64,000 nucleotides of DNA from Gammaproteobacteria bacterium (GTDB lineage Bacteria > Pseudomonadota > Gammaproteobacteria > Arenicellales > UBA868): assembly GCA_022450155.1 (NCBI GenBank), contig JAKUQR010000008.1:78283-142282 (forward strand), read 5' to 3'. Below, piece by piece: positions 18,625-27,802 of the stretch; within the stretch, counting starts at the first letter, position 1; each line of letters starts with the position of its first letter. Under the pieces are notes generated by a model that had not been told where the DNA came from, did no database searches, and was given only the letters and a program-made list of their open reading frames with translations. The position numbers were made by a program, and so were the translations under genes.

Positions 18625-19818
18625 TCAGGTGGCGACCGTTTCAACATAAGCAAGAATTTTCTGCGCAGCAGTGCGCAGGGTGCTTTCATCCAGACACAGG
18701 CTGATACGGAGTAGACCCTGACCGCTGCTGCCGAATCCATCACAGGGCAGCAGACTAACTTTCTGCTCGTTCAACAGGCCCCAGGCAAAGTCAGAGGAAG
18801 ACTGGCCCAGCGGGCGGACGTCCAGGACGGCAAACATTCCGCCACCTTCCGCATACAGGCTGGTACCGTGAATGTGCGACAAGGTTTCTTTGATAACATC
18901 CCGATTCCGCATCAGTTTATCGCGAACGACGATGGCGGTATGTTCATCCTGTTCCAGTGCGTACGCCGCAGCGTCCTGAATAAAAGCGGGCAGGCCGTAC
19001 GCCATACAGATGTTCAGATTGTAGAACTGATCGTTCAGGGTTTTGGGAGACACTGTCCAACCGCATCGCCAGCCTGTCATACGGTGCGATTTCGAAACAC
19101 TGGAAATGGTCACTGTGATGTCGTCAGCGTCCTCTAGGCTGCTGATACTGACGAAATCTTGTGGAGCGATCTCAGCGTACACTTCATCGCTGATGATCCA
19201 GATACTGTTTTTTCGGCACAATTCGACAATCCGCATAAGCAGTTTTCGACTATAGACAGCACCTGTTGGATTATTGGGAGAATTGAGGAGTATGGCTCGG
19301 GTTCTCGGTGTGATGGCTTTTTCCAGGGCATCAATATCAATCTGAAACCCATTGGACACATCTGTGGGAAGAGGGATCATTGTTGCGCCACCGAGTTTTA
19401 CTGAAGCGGGATAGGTCGCGTAATACAGTTCTGGAACGATGACTTCAGTGCCGTGTTCCAGCAGGCATAAAGACGTGGCAAAAAGGGCATTCTGAGCACC
19501 CGAGAATACGCAGACATTATCGGCACTGACCCGCTGGCCGGTGCGTAACTGGTGTCTTTCTGCAATGCTGTGCCTGAGGCGCTCGTCACCCAGCGCCGAG
19601 GTGTAATGGTGGCGACCCGACTCAATTGACTCAATAGCAGCTTGCTGGATCTCACCGGGGGTGTATTCGTCTGATTCTTCACCTACGCTGAGGATAATGA
19701 CGTCATGATCATGCTGTTGCCTTGTCTTGGCTTCGTAATGAATTGCCCAGACATCAGCACTTTTGCCACCAACCCGGTGGATAAGAGAAGAAAACGGCAG
19801 GTCTTGATCTACGGGCAC
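18625..19818 (-). CDS. PLP-dependent aminotransferase, class I/II
   Basis: Fold-type I aminotransferase of 397 residues. The PLP-anchoring features are NSPNNPTGAVYS near residue 180, ISDEVYAEI (aspartate and tyrosine to PLP), the Schiff-base lysine in ISSVSKSHRMTGWRCGW near 245, and the substrate arginine in GLLRISLCLDE near the C-terminus. Start is GTG at 19818. It is convergent with the racemase gene, separated by one base. Likely acceptor is a 2-oxo acid; specificity (aspartate, aromatic or other) is not readable. Confidence 0.87.
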   Translation of the reverse strand: MPVDQDLPFSSLIHRVGGKSADVWAIHYEAKTRQQHDHDVIILSVGEESDEYTPGEIQQAAIESIESGRHHYTSALGDERLRHSIAERHQLRTGQRVSADNVCVFSGAQNALFATSLCLLEHGTEVIVPELYYATYPASVKLGGATMIPLPTDVSNGFQIDIDALEKAITPRTRAILLNSPNNPTGAVYSRKLLMRIVELCRKNSIWIISDEVYAEIAPQDFVSISSLEDADDITVTISSVSKSHRMTGWRCGWTVSPKTLNDQFYNLNICMAYGLPAFIQDAAAYALEQDEHTAIVVRDKLMRNRDVIKETLSHIHGTSLYAEGGGMFAVLDVRPLGQSSSDFAWGLLNEQKVSLLPCDGFGSSGQGLLRISLCLDESTLRTAAQKILAYVETVAT

Positions 19819-20094
19819 TGTTGATACCTGAATTATTGGGTCTAGGTCAAAAGAATGATCAGTGACCGGAATCGTACTTCGGTTATCCGCATCCTTGCAA
19901 GACAGCCTGACAGGGAATTTTCGTCATCACTTCAGGTGCGGTCTGGTCGTCGTGCGGTGCAGAATCTTCAGATAGGTTGGGCATTTATCTATGTTTACTG
20001 ACGTCGTAACATACCAGTTCTGTGATGGATCGTGTGTTACCGGGCCGCCACATTATTATTTTTCATTCAGTGATCAAAATCAGGAGTTGATGCA

Positions 20095-20658
20095 GTGACA
20101 GATGAATCGGCAGAGAGATCGCTGCGGAGTTTAGCGGACAAATTAGATCAAGGGGCCCGTCGGGTTCATGATTGGCATCCTTCACACGTTGCAGACATCG
20201 ATTTGCGAATTTCGCGAGATGGTATATGGTACTACCAGGGTTCGCCGATCCATCGAGCGCGTTTGGTCAAGCTGTTCTCGTCTGTAATGCGTCGCGATGG
20301 CGATGAGTTTTTCCTGGTGACACCGGTCGAAAAACTCAAAATTCAGGTGGATGATGCGCCATTTGTAGCAGTTGAGATGGATCGGGAAGGCGAAGGTGAA
20401 TCACAGCGTCTGCTGTTTCGTACCAATGTCGACGATGTGGTCGCAGCGGGTCCTCGGCACCCCATACGGGTCGTGATTGATCCATTGACTGAGGAGCCGT
20501 CGCCTTACATCCGGGTCAGGGATCAGCTCGAGGCACTGATCTCACGACCAGTGTTTTATCAGATGGCCGACCTTGCACTGATGGAGAACGACGCCAGTTC
20601 CACCGAGTTCGGCGTCTGGAGCTGTGGGCACTTCTTTGCTCTAGCTGAAGCGACCTGA
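20095..20658 (+). CDS. DUF1285 family protein
   Basis: Conserved protein of unknown function, 187 residues. The DUF1285 core is recognisable: DIDLRISRDGIWYYQGSPI, followed by RARLVKLFSSVMRRDGDEFF, LVTPVEKLKIQVDDAPFVAV and HPIRVVIDPLTEEPSPYIRVR. It is soluble, with no signal peptide and no obvious catalytic motif. GTG at 20095 is favoured because CAGGAG lies at the right distance; the ATG at 20090 is out of frame. The region of about 275 bp before it is shared with the divergent aminotransferase gene and holds both promoters. Confidence 0.88.
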   Translation: MTDESAERSLRSLADKLDQGARRVHDWHPSHVADIDLRISRDGIWYYQGSPIHRARLVKLFSSVMRRDGDEFFLVTPVEKLKIQVDDAPFVAVEMDREGEGESQRLLFRTNVDDVVAAGPRHPIRVVIDPLTEEPSPYIRVRDQLEALISRPVFYQMADLALMENDASSTEFGVWSCGHFFALAEAT

Positions 20659-20713
20659 TTAAAGAGCAGGTACTGGGACCATGAGACAGCGGAGTCTCGA
20701 TCAGTGCCCGGTG

Positions 20714-21856
20714 TCAGGTCTGCGCCAGTCCCTGCTCGAGGTCCTCTATGATGTCGTCAACGTCTTCGATTCCGACCGAAAGTCGGACGAGGCCGTCAGT
20801 CAAGCCCCGTTTCCGTCGATCCTCAGCAGGAACGTCGGCGTGGGTCATCGTCGCCGGGTGTGTGATCATGGTTTCTACACTGCCCAGACTTTCAGCGAGT
20901 CCGCACAGCTTCACAGTATTCATCAATTGCCGCCCGGCTTCAGCACCATCCTTGAGTTCGAAAGCAATCATCCCACTGAATCCGGACATCTGGGCCTTGG
21001 CAATATCATGCTGGGGGTGGGACGGCAACCCGGGATATAAAACCCAGTCGATTTTATTATGAGATTCGAGGAAGCCGGCAACACGCATAGCCGACTCCTC
21101 ATGGCGCTTCATGCGCAGGTGCAGTGTCTTGAGCCCACTTAGATTCAACCAGCAGTCGAAAGGACTCGATACAGCACCGATGGTCTTCTGAATATATTTC
21201 ATCTCATCAAAGATATCTTTTCGATTTGTAGCCAGTACACCACCGATAATCTGGTTGTGACCAGAGAGATACTTGGTTGTACTGTGCATCACGATATCGA
21301 CGCCGAACTCAAGAGGGCGCAGAAACACCGGCGTTGCAAAAGTTGAATCAACAGCCAGGAGAATCTCGTGTTCCTTTGCAATTCTCACCATGGCTTCCAG
21401 GTCAGTAATGCGCAACAGGGGGTTCGTCGGTGTTTCAATCCAGATCATCCTGGTTGCTGGTTGGATAGCACTGCTGACGGCATCCGCATCAACTGAATTG
21501 ACATAGGTCGTTGACAGGCCGTACCGGTTAAGGACGTTGTCCAGGTGCCGCGTTACACCACCGTACACGTCATCCCCACAGATGACATGCTCACCTGAGC
21601 TGAGCAGCTTGAACGCAGCATCCACGGCAGACATTCCGCTGGCAAAACTGATTGCGTATTGTCCGTTTTCTATAGCCGCAAGGTTTGCTTCCAGTACCTG
21701 TCGAGTAGGATTTGAAGAGCGGGTGTAGTCGAAGCCTTTGTCTCTACCAACTTCTTCGAGCACGTAGGTGGCGGTTTCATATATTGGCGGCAGGATAGAA
21801 CCTGTTGTGGGGTCAGGTGTGATGCCAGCGCGAACAACTTTAGTATCAAATTTCAA
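20714..21856 (-). CDS. Cystathionine gamma-lyase / gamma-synthase family enzyme
   Basis: PLP enzyme of the Cys/Met metabolism family, 380 residues. Features in order: YTRSSNPTRQVLEANLAAIE near residue 44-63, FASGMSAVDA binding PLP phosphate, IWIETPTNPLLRITD near 155, the PLP lysine in MHSTTKYLSGHNQIIGG near 205, and LAESLGSVETMITHPATMTH near 335. The LGSVETMITHPA block is shared by CGL and CGS. Because the gene follows a cystathionine beta-synthase by only 36 bp, reverse transsulfuration (cystathionine to cysteine) is the most economical reading. Cystathionine gamma-synthase activity with O-succinylhomoserine from the local MetA is the alternative. Confidence 0.88.
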   Translation of the reverse strand: MKFDTKVVRAGITPDPTTGSILPPIYETATYVLEEVGRDKGFDYTRSSNPTRQVLEANLAAIENGQYAISFASGMSAVDAAFKLLSSGEHVICGDDVYGGVTRHLDNVLNRYGLSTTYVNSVDADAVSSAIQPATRMIWIETPTNPLLRITDLEAMVRIAKEHEILLAVDSTFATPVFLRPLEFGVDIVMHSTTKYLSGHNQIIGGVLATNRKDIFDEMKYIQKTIGAVSSPFDCWLNLSGLKTLHLRMKRHEESAMRVAGFLESHNKIDWVLYPGLPSHPQHDIAKAQMSGFSGMIAFELKDGAEAGRQLMNTVKLCGLAESLGSVETMITHPATMTHADVPAEDRRKRGLTDGLVRLSVGIEDVDDIIEDLEQGLAQT

Positions 21857-21892
21857 CAGTGCATCTCCGGTTGGTGGTGAGTTGCGTGTGCC

Positions 21893-23281
21893 TCAGGCGG
21901 CTTCTCTGTTTTTCTGGGTATAGTATTCAAGCAGGTCGATTTTATTGACCACACCGACGACCTGGCCATCCTCAACGACGATCGCGACGTTGTTTTCTTC
22001 AAATATCTGTTGGATCTGGTCCAGGGTCTGTGAAGGCTCAACCTGACCTTCTAGAGGTCGGGCGATATCGCGTGCAACATCCTCTAACGAGTGCTCACCG
22101 CCCGCTACTGCCCGAAGAATGTCCAGTTCTTCGATCATTCTGAGGCCCCCCTGGCCAACGGTCATGGGCATCTGAGAAATTCCAAGCGTAGCCATCTGAC
22201 TTATGATTGACTGGAGGGAATCGTTTGGGTCAGCCAGAACCACCTGCTGCTTTTTGAATTCGAGGATATCTTGTACCGTACCGAGCTTTCTCTGTGGCGC
22301 AAAATACCCCATATCCCGCATCCACTCGTCGTTAAATGTTTTGCTGATGTAGCGGTCACCTGAATCGCAGACAACAGCAACGACAATTTTTCCAGGGCCA
22401 AGATTGCGTGCTTCCTGAAGCGCACCATGAAATACGGTGCCTGTAGAGCCGCCAGCAAATATACCTTCGTGCCTGGCCAGGTTGCGTGCCATAAAGAAAG
22501 AGTCTCGGTCAGTGACGTTCACCACCTCGTCGATGACAGAAAAATCCAGTGTGCTGACCATGAAATCGTGGCCGATCCCTTCAACGCGGTACATCCCTGG
22601 GTCTTCCCATTCCCCTTTGTAGAAAGCATCATGGTAGATACTGCCATAGGGATCTGGTCCAACTACCCGGACTTCCCGTCCGGCTGCCATGGCTTTTTCC
22701 TTGAGGTACCTGCCGGCACCTGAGATCGTACCGCCGGTACCCAGGCCCGTGACGAAACAATCGATCAGCCCGTCTGTCGCCTCCCAGATTTCTGGCCCCG
22801 TGGTCAAATAATGGGCTTCCGGGTTCGACATATTGTTGTACTGATCTATGTAAAGGGCATTCGGTGTTTGCTCCGCGATTCGTTTGGCAACTTCCACGTA
22901 ACTGTCAGGATGATGGTGGTCCAGTTCTGTGGGTGTGACAATGACTTCTGCGCCATAGGCCTTGAGCATGTCGATCTTTTCCTGACTCATTTTGTCCGGT
23001 ATCGTAACAATGCAGCGATAGCCTTTCGCGGCGGCCGCCATCGCAAGACCTAAGCCAGTATTGCCCGATGTACTTTCTACGAGCGTAGCGCCGGGTTTCA
23101 GCAAACCTTCCTGTTCGGCTCGTTCGACCATATGAATGGCCATTCGATCCTTGACCGAACCCGTTGGGTTCAGGTTTTCCATCTTGGCAAGGACGGTTGC
23201 CATACCGGGTTCAACGATATTGTTGAGCTTGACCAGCGGTGTGTCACCAACCAGATCGAGAACGCTATCACAGTAATTCAT
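21893..23281 (-). CDS. Cystathionine beta-synthase with C-terminal CBS domains
   Basis: PLP enzyme that condenses homocysteine with serine (or a cysteine synthase relative), 462 residues. The start at 23281 gives the conserved opening SVLDLVGDTPLVKLNNIVEP; upstream codons are not conserved. The PLP lysine is in NPTGSVKDRMA near residue 45, the phosphate loop is STSGNTGLGLAMAA and later GLGTGGTISGAGRYLK. Residues 335-460 form a Bateman module of two CBS repeats, which in other organisms senses SAM or adenine nucleotides. The full two-domain architecture argues for cystathionine beta-synthase, not plain cysteine synthase. It is flanked by the desulfurase-like gene upstream and CGL downstream on the same strand. 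Confidence 0.9.
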   Translation of the reverse strand: MNYCDSVLDLVGDTPLVKLNNIVEPGMATVLAKMENLNPTGSVKDRMAIHMVERAEQEGLLKPGATLVESTSGNTGLGLAMAAAAKGYRCIVTIPDKMSQEKIDMLKAYGAEVIVTPTELDHHHPDSYVEVAKRIAEQTPNALYIDQYNNMSNPEAHYLTTGPEIWEATDGLIDCFVTGLGTGGTISGAGRYLKEKAMAAGREVRVVGPDPYGSIYHDAFYKGEWEDPGMYRVEGIGHDFMVSTLDFSVIDEVVNVTDRDSFFMARNLARHEGIFAGGSTGTVFHGALQEARNLGPGKIVVAVVCDSGDRYISKTFNDEWMRDMGYFAPQRKLGTVQDILEFKKQQVVLADPNDSLQSIISQMATLGISQMPMTVGQGGLRMIEELDILRAVAGGEHSLEDVARDIARPLEGQVEPSQTLDQIQQIFEENNVAIVVEDGQVVGVVNKIDLLEYYTQKNREAA

Positions 23282-23354
23282 GTGGCTGACCTTTACCTGT
23301 ATTTTCAGGATACTTCGGCGTAAGCAGTTTCCATTGCCATGCTTTAGGTCGATT

Positions 23355-24572
23355 TTATAGTGTCGCCAGTTCCGAGACAGCTTTGATCGCCTGTTCAATG
23401 TCCTCATCGTCGGTGAAATAACCAGGTGCGATACGCACAGTGCCGTTACGCTCCAGTGTGCCCTGATCCCGGTGAACCACAGGGGCACAATGAAGTCCTG
23501 CACGCACGCAAAGTCTATAATCAGCGTCTAGCATTGTCCCGACCTGTTCTGCCGGTAGATCACCAATATTGATCGAAAGTGTTGCGACCCTGGGCTGCTT
23601 CCCGGTGGGTCCGTAAACGACAACACCCGGAGTGTCTTGGAAGGCCTCAATCAGTCGATGGGTCATCCGATTCTCCAGCGTATGGATATGATCCTGCGCA
23701 GCATGGCAGGCTGCTTTGTGTGAAGTCAGGTCGGCGCCGTTTCCCGTACTGCTTCGGCCCAGTTCAGCAAACCATTTCTGTGCTGCATTAAGCCCCGCAA
23801 TACCAGGGATCGGGGGTGTGCCTGCCTCGACTCGATGGGGGTATTCGTCCGGATGGAAATCCGAGATGGAATTGACTCCTGTGCCGCCGGTTTTGACGGG
23901 TCGAATTTCAACACCCTCGCGTACGATCATCCCACCAATGCCCATGGGACCAAAGAGCCCCTTGTGACCCGTAAAAACCAGTATGTCGATTTCCCAGGCG
24001 TCCATGTCAATAGCGACAACGCCGGCTGTCTGGCAGGTGTCTACGATGAATATGGCCTGAGTGTCTTTGACTGCTTTACCGATAGCATCGATGTTCTGCA
24101 AAGACCCGATGACGTTGGACGCATGATTAGCGACCACGACGCGGGTCTTAGGCGTAATTGCCTTGCGGACGTCCTCCGGATCGATATAGCCTTGTCCGTC
24201 GGCAGAGATGCGGCTAACGCTCACACCTCCGTCGCGTTCGAGGTGATTGGCGGGTCGCAGTACAGCGTTATGCTCGATCCGTGTGATGATCATGTGATCC
24301 CCAGGATTGAGGAGTCCGAGCAACGCAAGGTTCATTGAGTCTGTGGCGTTGAGAGAAAAAGTCACTCGGTTCGAATCACCACCAAAGCTGAAGAATTCGC
24401 CCAGCATACGCCGAGTCTGAATGATCATGGTTTCTGCTTCGATGGCAAGTTCATGGCCGGACCGACCAGGATTGACCCCATGGCTTCTGAAAAACTTGTC
24501 CATGAACTGGTAAACAGGTTCTGGCTTGGGCAGTGTTGTTGCCGCGTTGTCAAAATAATAGTTGTCTTTCAT
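23355..24572 (-). CDS. Cysteine desulfurase family aminotransferase (class V)
   Basis: PLP enzyme of the NifS/SufS superfamily, about 405 residues, that would remove sulfur from cysteine as a protein persulfide. Markers are YYFDNAATTLPKP at the start, RIEHNAVLRPANHLE near residue 108, FIVDTCQTAGVV near 190, the PLP lysine in VFTGHKGLFGPMGIGG near 213, and the reactive Cys region VRAGLHCAPVVH near 355. The E-H pair and RAGLHCAP layout match the cysteine desulfurase family variant that is not linked to isc or suf operons. Start 24572 (MKDNYYF) is preferred over an in-frame ATG at 24620, since the extra residues are not conserved; both have weak ribosome sites. Being first in an apparent CBS-CGL operon, it may handle cysteine sulfur. 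Confidence 0.85.
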   Translation of the reverse strand: MKDNYYFDNAATTLPKPEPVYQFMDKFFRSHGVNPGRSGHELAIEAETMIIQTRRMLGEFFSFGGDSNRVTFSLNATDSMNLALLGLLNPGDHMIITRIEHNAVLRPANHLERDGGVSVSRISADGQGYIDPEDVRKAITPKTRVVVANHASNVIGSLQNIDAIGKAVKDTQAIFIVDTCQTAGVVAIDMDAWEIDILVFTGHKGLFGPMGIGGMIVREGVEIRPVKTGGTGVNSISDFHPDEYPHRVEAGTPPIPGIAGLNAAQKWFAELGRSSTGNGADLTSHKAACHAAQDHIHTLENRMTHRLIEAFQDTPGVVVYGPTGKQPRVATLSINIGDLPAEQVGTMLDADYRLCVRAGLHCAPVVHRDQGTLERNGTVRIAPGYFTDDEDIEQAIKAVSELATL

Positions 24573-25402
24573 CAGTGAACCCGTAGTGTTTTTTGGGTTG
24601 GCTTGTACCCCCAGGGGCATTCACGGCCGAAGTCGCTAAAGCACTGACCCCCTGCTGTACCCGCTAGCCGTTTTAGCTGCCAGCCAGACGTGTTGAGGGA
24701 CCTAATCCGCGCCGTCTTAAGTGTGTGCAACGAAATAGCTTAATTTTTCTATTGACCGTCGAAGCGACATATTTTGCCTAAAATGCTGCGCCAAAACTAG
24801 AAAATAAATCTCTAAATTACCGACTAAAATGAAATAAATTTCTATATTCAGATTCGGGATCTGCGGCACTCAACGGCCTTGTGCTGTAACACTTGCTGGC
24901 TGGGTACGTGCCCTGAACACGGTTGCCCAGTCGGAGAACTGACCCGCCAGGTGGGTCGCGCTGTTGCCTGGCCCAGCACTCAGACTCAAGTTGGTTTTCA
25001 GGGTGGCGAACTATCGATGTTGGGTGTGGTAATTCTGTGGACGTGGTATTTGAGAGTGTCGGCGAATCGCTTACTGGTCATTACAGCCTATCCCCGCACT
25101 GTATTGACCATGTTTGGCGCTGAATTGTGCCTGATTCTGGCGGCACTTTTCTGATGAGCCAAGTGACGGGCGCAGTGCTTGTCGCCACGGGTGCAGTTCT
25201 GGCCCAGATCCCAGCACCACGGTCAGGAGCAAGGTCAACCTGAAGGTGCTATTTCACTGCGTCTGGCCGATACAAATTGGCCAGACTGAGTTAAGATGAT
25301 CGCTCTGATTCCACAAGCCACCTGCGTGCCGAAGCTTGCGAAAAAATGTGTATGTTGCGGTAATTCGCGCTCGCAGTTGCTGTGTTCCAGTAAGGAGAAG
25401 CC
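24573..25402. other. Intergenic region of 830 bp with direct repeats
   Basis: This is the divergent control region between the cysteine-metabolism genes (minus) and nitrile hydratase (plus). I find no convincing gene. An AT-rich core (24738-24850) carries two near-identical 17-bp direct repeats. Further right, one frame reads GNSVDVVFESVGESL, which faintly recalls the cofactor domain of zinc-type alcohol dehydrogenases, but the resemblance stops there and no longer match is visible. A leader of more than 150 nt would precede the desulfurase gene if transcription starts in the AT-rich core. Confidence 0.4.
24802..24848. repeat. Pair of 17-bp AT-rich direct repeats, 30-bp period
   Basis: AAATAAATCTCTAAATT (24802-24818) and AAATAAATTTCTATATT (24832-24848) match at 15 of 17 positions and start exactly 30 bp apart, close to three helical turns. 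Same-face spacing is typical of two binding sites for one regulator. Which flanking operon it would control is unknown. Confidence 0.55.
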
Positions 25403-26014
25403 ATGAGTGACCATAACCACCATACCGAACCGCCATCTGAATTCGAACTGAAAGTCAAAGCCCTTGAATCCCTGTTGGTAGAGAAAGGTTTGGTTGACCC
25501 TGCCGCCCTGGATGCTCTAATTGACACCTACGAAAACCGGGTTGGACCCAAAAACGGCGCCCAGGTCGTGGCCCGGGCCTGGACTGAACCGGAGTTCAGA
25601 GACTGGTTGCTTAAGGATGCCACAGCGGCGATCGGGTCTATTGGATTTACTGGTCGGCAGGGGGAGCACATGAAAGTGATTGAGAACACACCCACGGTTC
25701 ACAACCTGGTGGTGTGTACCCTGTGCTCCTGTTATCCCTGGACGGTGCTGGGACTCCCACCGGTCTGGTACAAGTCGGCGCCTTACCGTGCCCGTGCGGT
25801 GATAGATCCCCGAGGCGTATTGGCGGAATTCGGTACCGAGATCGGGCCTGATGTCGAGGTTAAGGTTTGGGATTCGACATCCGAGATGCGGTATATGGTC
25901 CTGCCGGAACGGCCTGCCGGAACGGCCGACTGGACCCAGGATGCACTGATGTCTCTGGTCAGCCGTAATTCCATGATCGGTGTGGAAACAGTCCACCCAC
26001 CAAAGGACACCTGA
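25403..26014 (+). CDS. nthA: Nitrile hydratase alpha subunit (cobalt type)
   Basis: Metal-binding subunit of nitrile hydratase, which hydrates nitriles to amides in the cytoplasm. The 203 residues include the metal-claw motif [10 protein letters not shown] near residue 110, where the cysteines become oxidised and bind the metal. Threonine in VCTLCSC (rather than Ser) is the signature of the cobalt form. [17 protein letters not shown] follows, as expected. The N-terminus [23 protein letters not shown] is also canonical. A good AAGGAG precedes the ATG. It is the first gene of a tight alpha-beta-accessory operon. Confidence 0.95.
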   Translation: MSDHNHHTEPPSEFELKVKALESLLVEKGLVDPAALDALIDTYENRVGPKNGAQVVARAWTEPEFRDWLLKDATAAIGSIGFTGRQGEHMKVIENTPTVHNLVVCTLCSCYPWTVLGLPPVWYKSAPYRARAVIDPRGVLAEFGTEIGPDVEVKVWDSTSEMRYMVLPERPAGTADWTQDALMSLVSRNSMIGVETVHPPKDT

Positions 26015-26017
26015 ACG

Positions 26018-26683
26018 ATGAACGGCGGACATGACCTGGGGGGTATGCACGGACTCGGACCCATAGATCCAGAGCCCGAGCAGGGTGAACCCGTATTTCA
26101 CGGTGAGTGGGAGCGGCGGGTATTTGCCCTGAACTTGGCTACCGGGTTTCTGCGTCACTGGAACCTTGATGAGTCGCGCCATTCCAGAGAACGTCAGCAT
26201 CCGGCGGACTATATGCGGAACAGTTATTACAAGAACTGGTTCAATGGCCTTATTACCTTGCTCGTGGAAAAAGGTCTGGTCACTCAGTCGGAGTTGGACA
26301 GTGGAACCGTAAATCTCTCAGAGTCTTTCTCAACAGCTGCAGTTTTACAGGCTGCCGATGTCGAAACAGCGATGCTTAAAGGGGGACCGGTGAACATGGA
26401 GGTCGACCAGGCACCACGGTTTCTGATTGGCGATTCCGTGCAGGTCCTGAACATTAATCCCGAGGGGCATACCCGTTTACCGCGATATGCACGGGGTAAG
26501 CAGGGTGTCGTGGACGATCACCATGGCGCGCATGTGTACCCGGATAGTCAGGCGTTGGGGGTGCGTGAAGGACAGCACCTCTACAGCGTGAGTTTTTCGG
26601 CAGCAGAGTTGTGGGGTCAAGGTGACAAGAACGGGTTTCGGGTGAGCATCGATTTGTGGGAACCTTACCTCAACTCAGTATGA
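26018..26683 (+). CDS. nthB: Nitrile hydratase beta subunit
   Basis: Partner subunit forming the active site with the alpha chain, 221 residues. It opens with MNGGHDLGGMHGLGPIDPE, the invariant beta-subunit start, and continues EPVFHGEWERRVFALNLA. The C-terminal SH3-like half carries FLIGDSVQVLNINPEGHTRLP and YARGKQGVV, then VYPDSQALG and the LYSVSFSAAELWG block. It starts three bases after the alpha stop, and its own stop overlaps the next start (ATGA). Length and motif order are normal. Confidence 0.95.
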   Translation: MNGGHDLGGMHGLGPIDPEPEQGEPVFHGEWERRVFALNLATGFLRHWNLDESRHSRERQHPADYMRNSYYKNWFNGLITLLVEKGLVTQSELDSGTVNLSESFSTAAVLQAADVETAMLKGGPVNMEVDQAPRFLIGDSVQVLNINPEGHTRLPRYARGKQGVVDDHHGAHVYPDSQALGVREGQHLYSVSFSAAELWGQGDKNGFRVSIDLWEPYLNSV

Positions 26684-27054
26684 ATACTTCGGTTGCCATG
26701 GGGCCAGAAGATCCTAGGGGCGGTGATCAGGCGCCGGTATTTGCAGAACCGTGGGAAGCGCAGGCGTTTGCTCTTGTGCTACGGTTGTCAGAACAAGGCT
26801 TGTTCCAATGGTCAGAATGGACCGCGGCGCTGGCTGCCCAGATCAGTCAGGCCAGGGAAAGCGGCGATCAGGATCTGGGAGATACCTATTATCACTACTG
26901 GCTCGCTGCACTCGAGAAGCTACTGCTTGAGAAATCCGTGTTGGATAGTAAAGCTGTAAGGTCGCGAGTGGAGCAGTGGCGTCGTGCTTACCTCAATACG
27001 CCACATGGCCAGCCGATCGAACTCTCGGCGGGTCGAGAGCCAGCAGATATTTGA
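26680..27054 (+). CDS. Nitrile hydratase accessory protein (activator/P14K family)
   Basis: Small helper thought to escort cobalt and the alpha subunit during maturation of cobalt-type nitrile hydratase by subunit swapping. About 124 residues from the ATG at 26680, which overlaps the beta-subunit stop. It resembles the beta subunit N-terminal half: PVFAEPWEAQAFALVLRLSEQGLFQWSEW, then TYYHYWLAALEKLLLEKSVL. That duplication-like similarity to the beta chain (EWERRVFALNLA...[20 protein letters not shown]) is known in the family. Its presence completes a maturation-competent cassette. Confidence 0.87.
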   Translation: MNTSVAMGPEDPRGGDQAPVFAEPWEAQAFALVLRLSEQGLFQWSEWTAALAAQISQARESGDQDLGDTYYHYWLAALEKLLLEKSVLDSKAVRSRVEQWRRAYLNTPHGQPIELSAGREPADI

Positions 27055-27093
27055 ACGTGATTGAGAGATGCTGGTACTCGCGGGAGTTCCACG

Positions 27094-27741
27094 GTGGCTG
27101 CTGATGATATTGATCTCACATTTGACGCACGGCTGCGTGAGCACTGTCAGCAGAATCTGAATGCATTCGATCGACTGGGGGTTGATGACCAGACGCTGCG
27201 CCTAGCAGCTGTTGCTGTGGTCGTGGTCAAGCATCCATCTACTGACGATGCTTGTTTCTTGTTGACCCGCCGGGCGAGCGGCTTAGCTCGACATAGCGGT
27301 CAGTACGCACTGCCCGGTGGTCGGCTGGATGAGGGTGAGGACGTCCAGACTGCTGCACTCAGAGAACTCGAAGAGGAACTGGGGTTAACTGCTCGTGAGG
27401 AAAACGTTATCGGGCAGTTGGATGATTTTGCGACCCGGTCAGGCTTTAGAATCACGCCTGTTGTGATCTGGCTCGAGCACTCAGAAGAGATCAGGTCGGA
27501 CCCTCAAGAGGTCGAAGCGGTTTTTTACGTACCAGCCAGCGACCTTTTGCAGCCCGGTGTACCGCGGTTGCATCATATTCCCGAAAGTGAAAGCCCGGTT
27601 CTGTCCATCCTGTTTAAGTCACTGCGAGATGAAGTATTCACACCGACCGCGGCAATTGCCTTTCAGTTTGGAGAAGTTGCACTTCGCGGACGAACGACCC
27701 GGGTATCACACTACGAACAGCCAATCTTTGCCTGGCGTTGA
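27094..27741 (+). CDS. Nudix hydrolase, CoA pyrophosphatase type
   Basis: Hydrolyses a nucleoside diphosphate derivative, most likely coenzyme A to phosphopantetheine and 3',5'-ADP. The complete Nudix box is GRLDEGEDVQTAALRELEEE (residues about 84-103), the last E pair binding Mg. Upstream LLTRRASGLARHSGQYALPG is the CoA-pyrophosphatase (NudL) signature. The GTG at 27094 is chosen as it has GGGAG at 27082-27086. A longer form from TTG at 27061 lacks a ribosome site. About 215 residues. It lies 39 bp after the nitrile hydratase operon and may be its last gene or independent. Confidence 0.87.
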   Translation: MAADDIDLTFDARLREHCQQNLNAFDRLGVDDQTLRLAAVAVVVVKHPSTDDACFLLTRRASGLARHSGQYALPGGRLDEGEDVQTAALRELEEELGLTAREENVIGQLDDFATRSGFRITPVVIWLEHSEEIRSDPQEVEAVFYVPASDLLQPGVPRLHHIPESESPVLSILFKSLRDEVFTPTAAIAFQFGEVALRGRTTRVSHYEQPIFAWR

Positions 27742-27802
27742 AGAAGTCGGCCTGTTCTACGCTGGATTTGTTGCGCAGGTGTATCCACAGTTGTCAGAAA
27801 AG

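Noticed and set aside
24879..25154. Degenerate zinc-alcohol-dehydrogenase fragment in the 830-bp gap
   Set aside because: Only about 15 residues (GNSVDVVFESVGESL) look similar; the rest is unlike the family in any frame.
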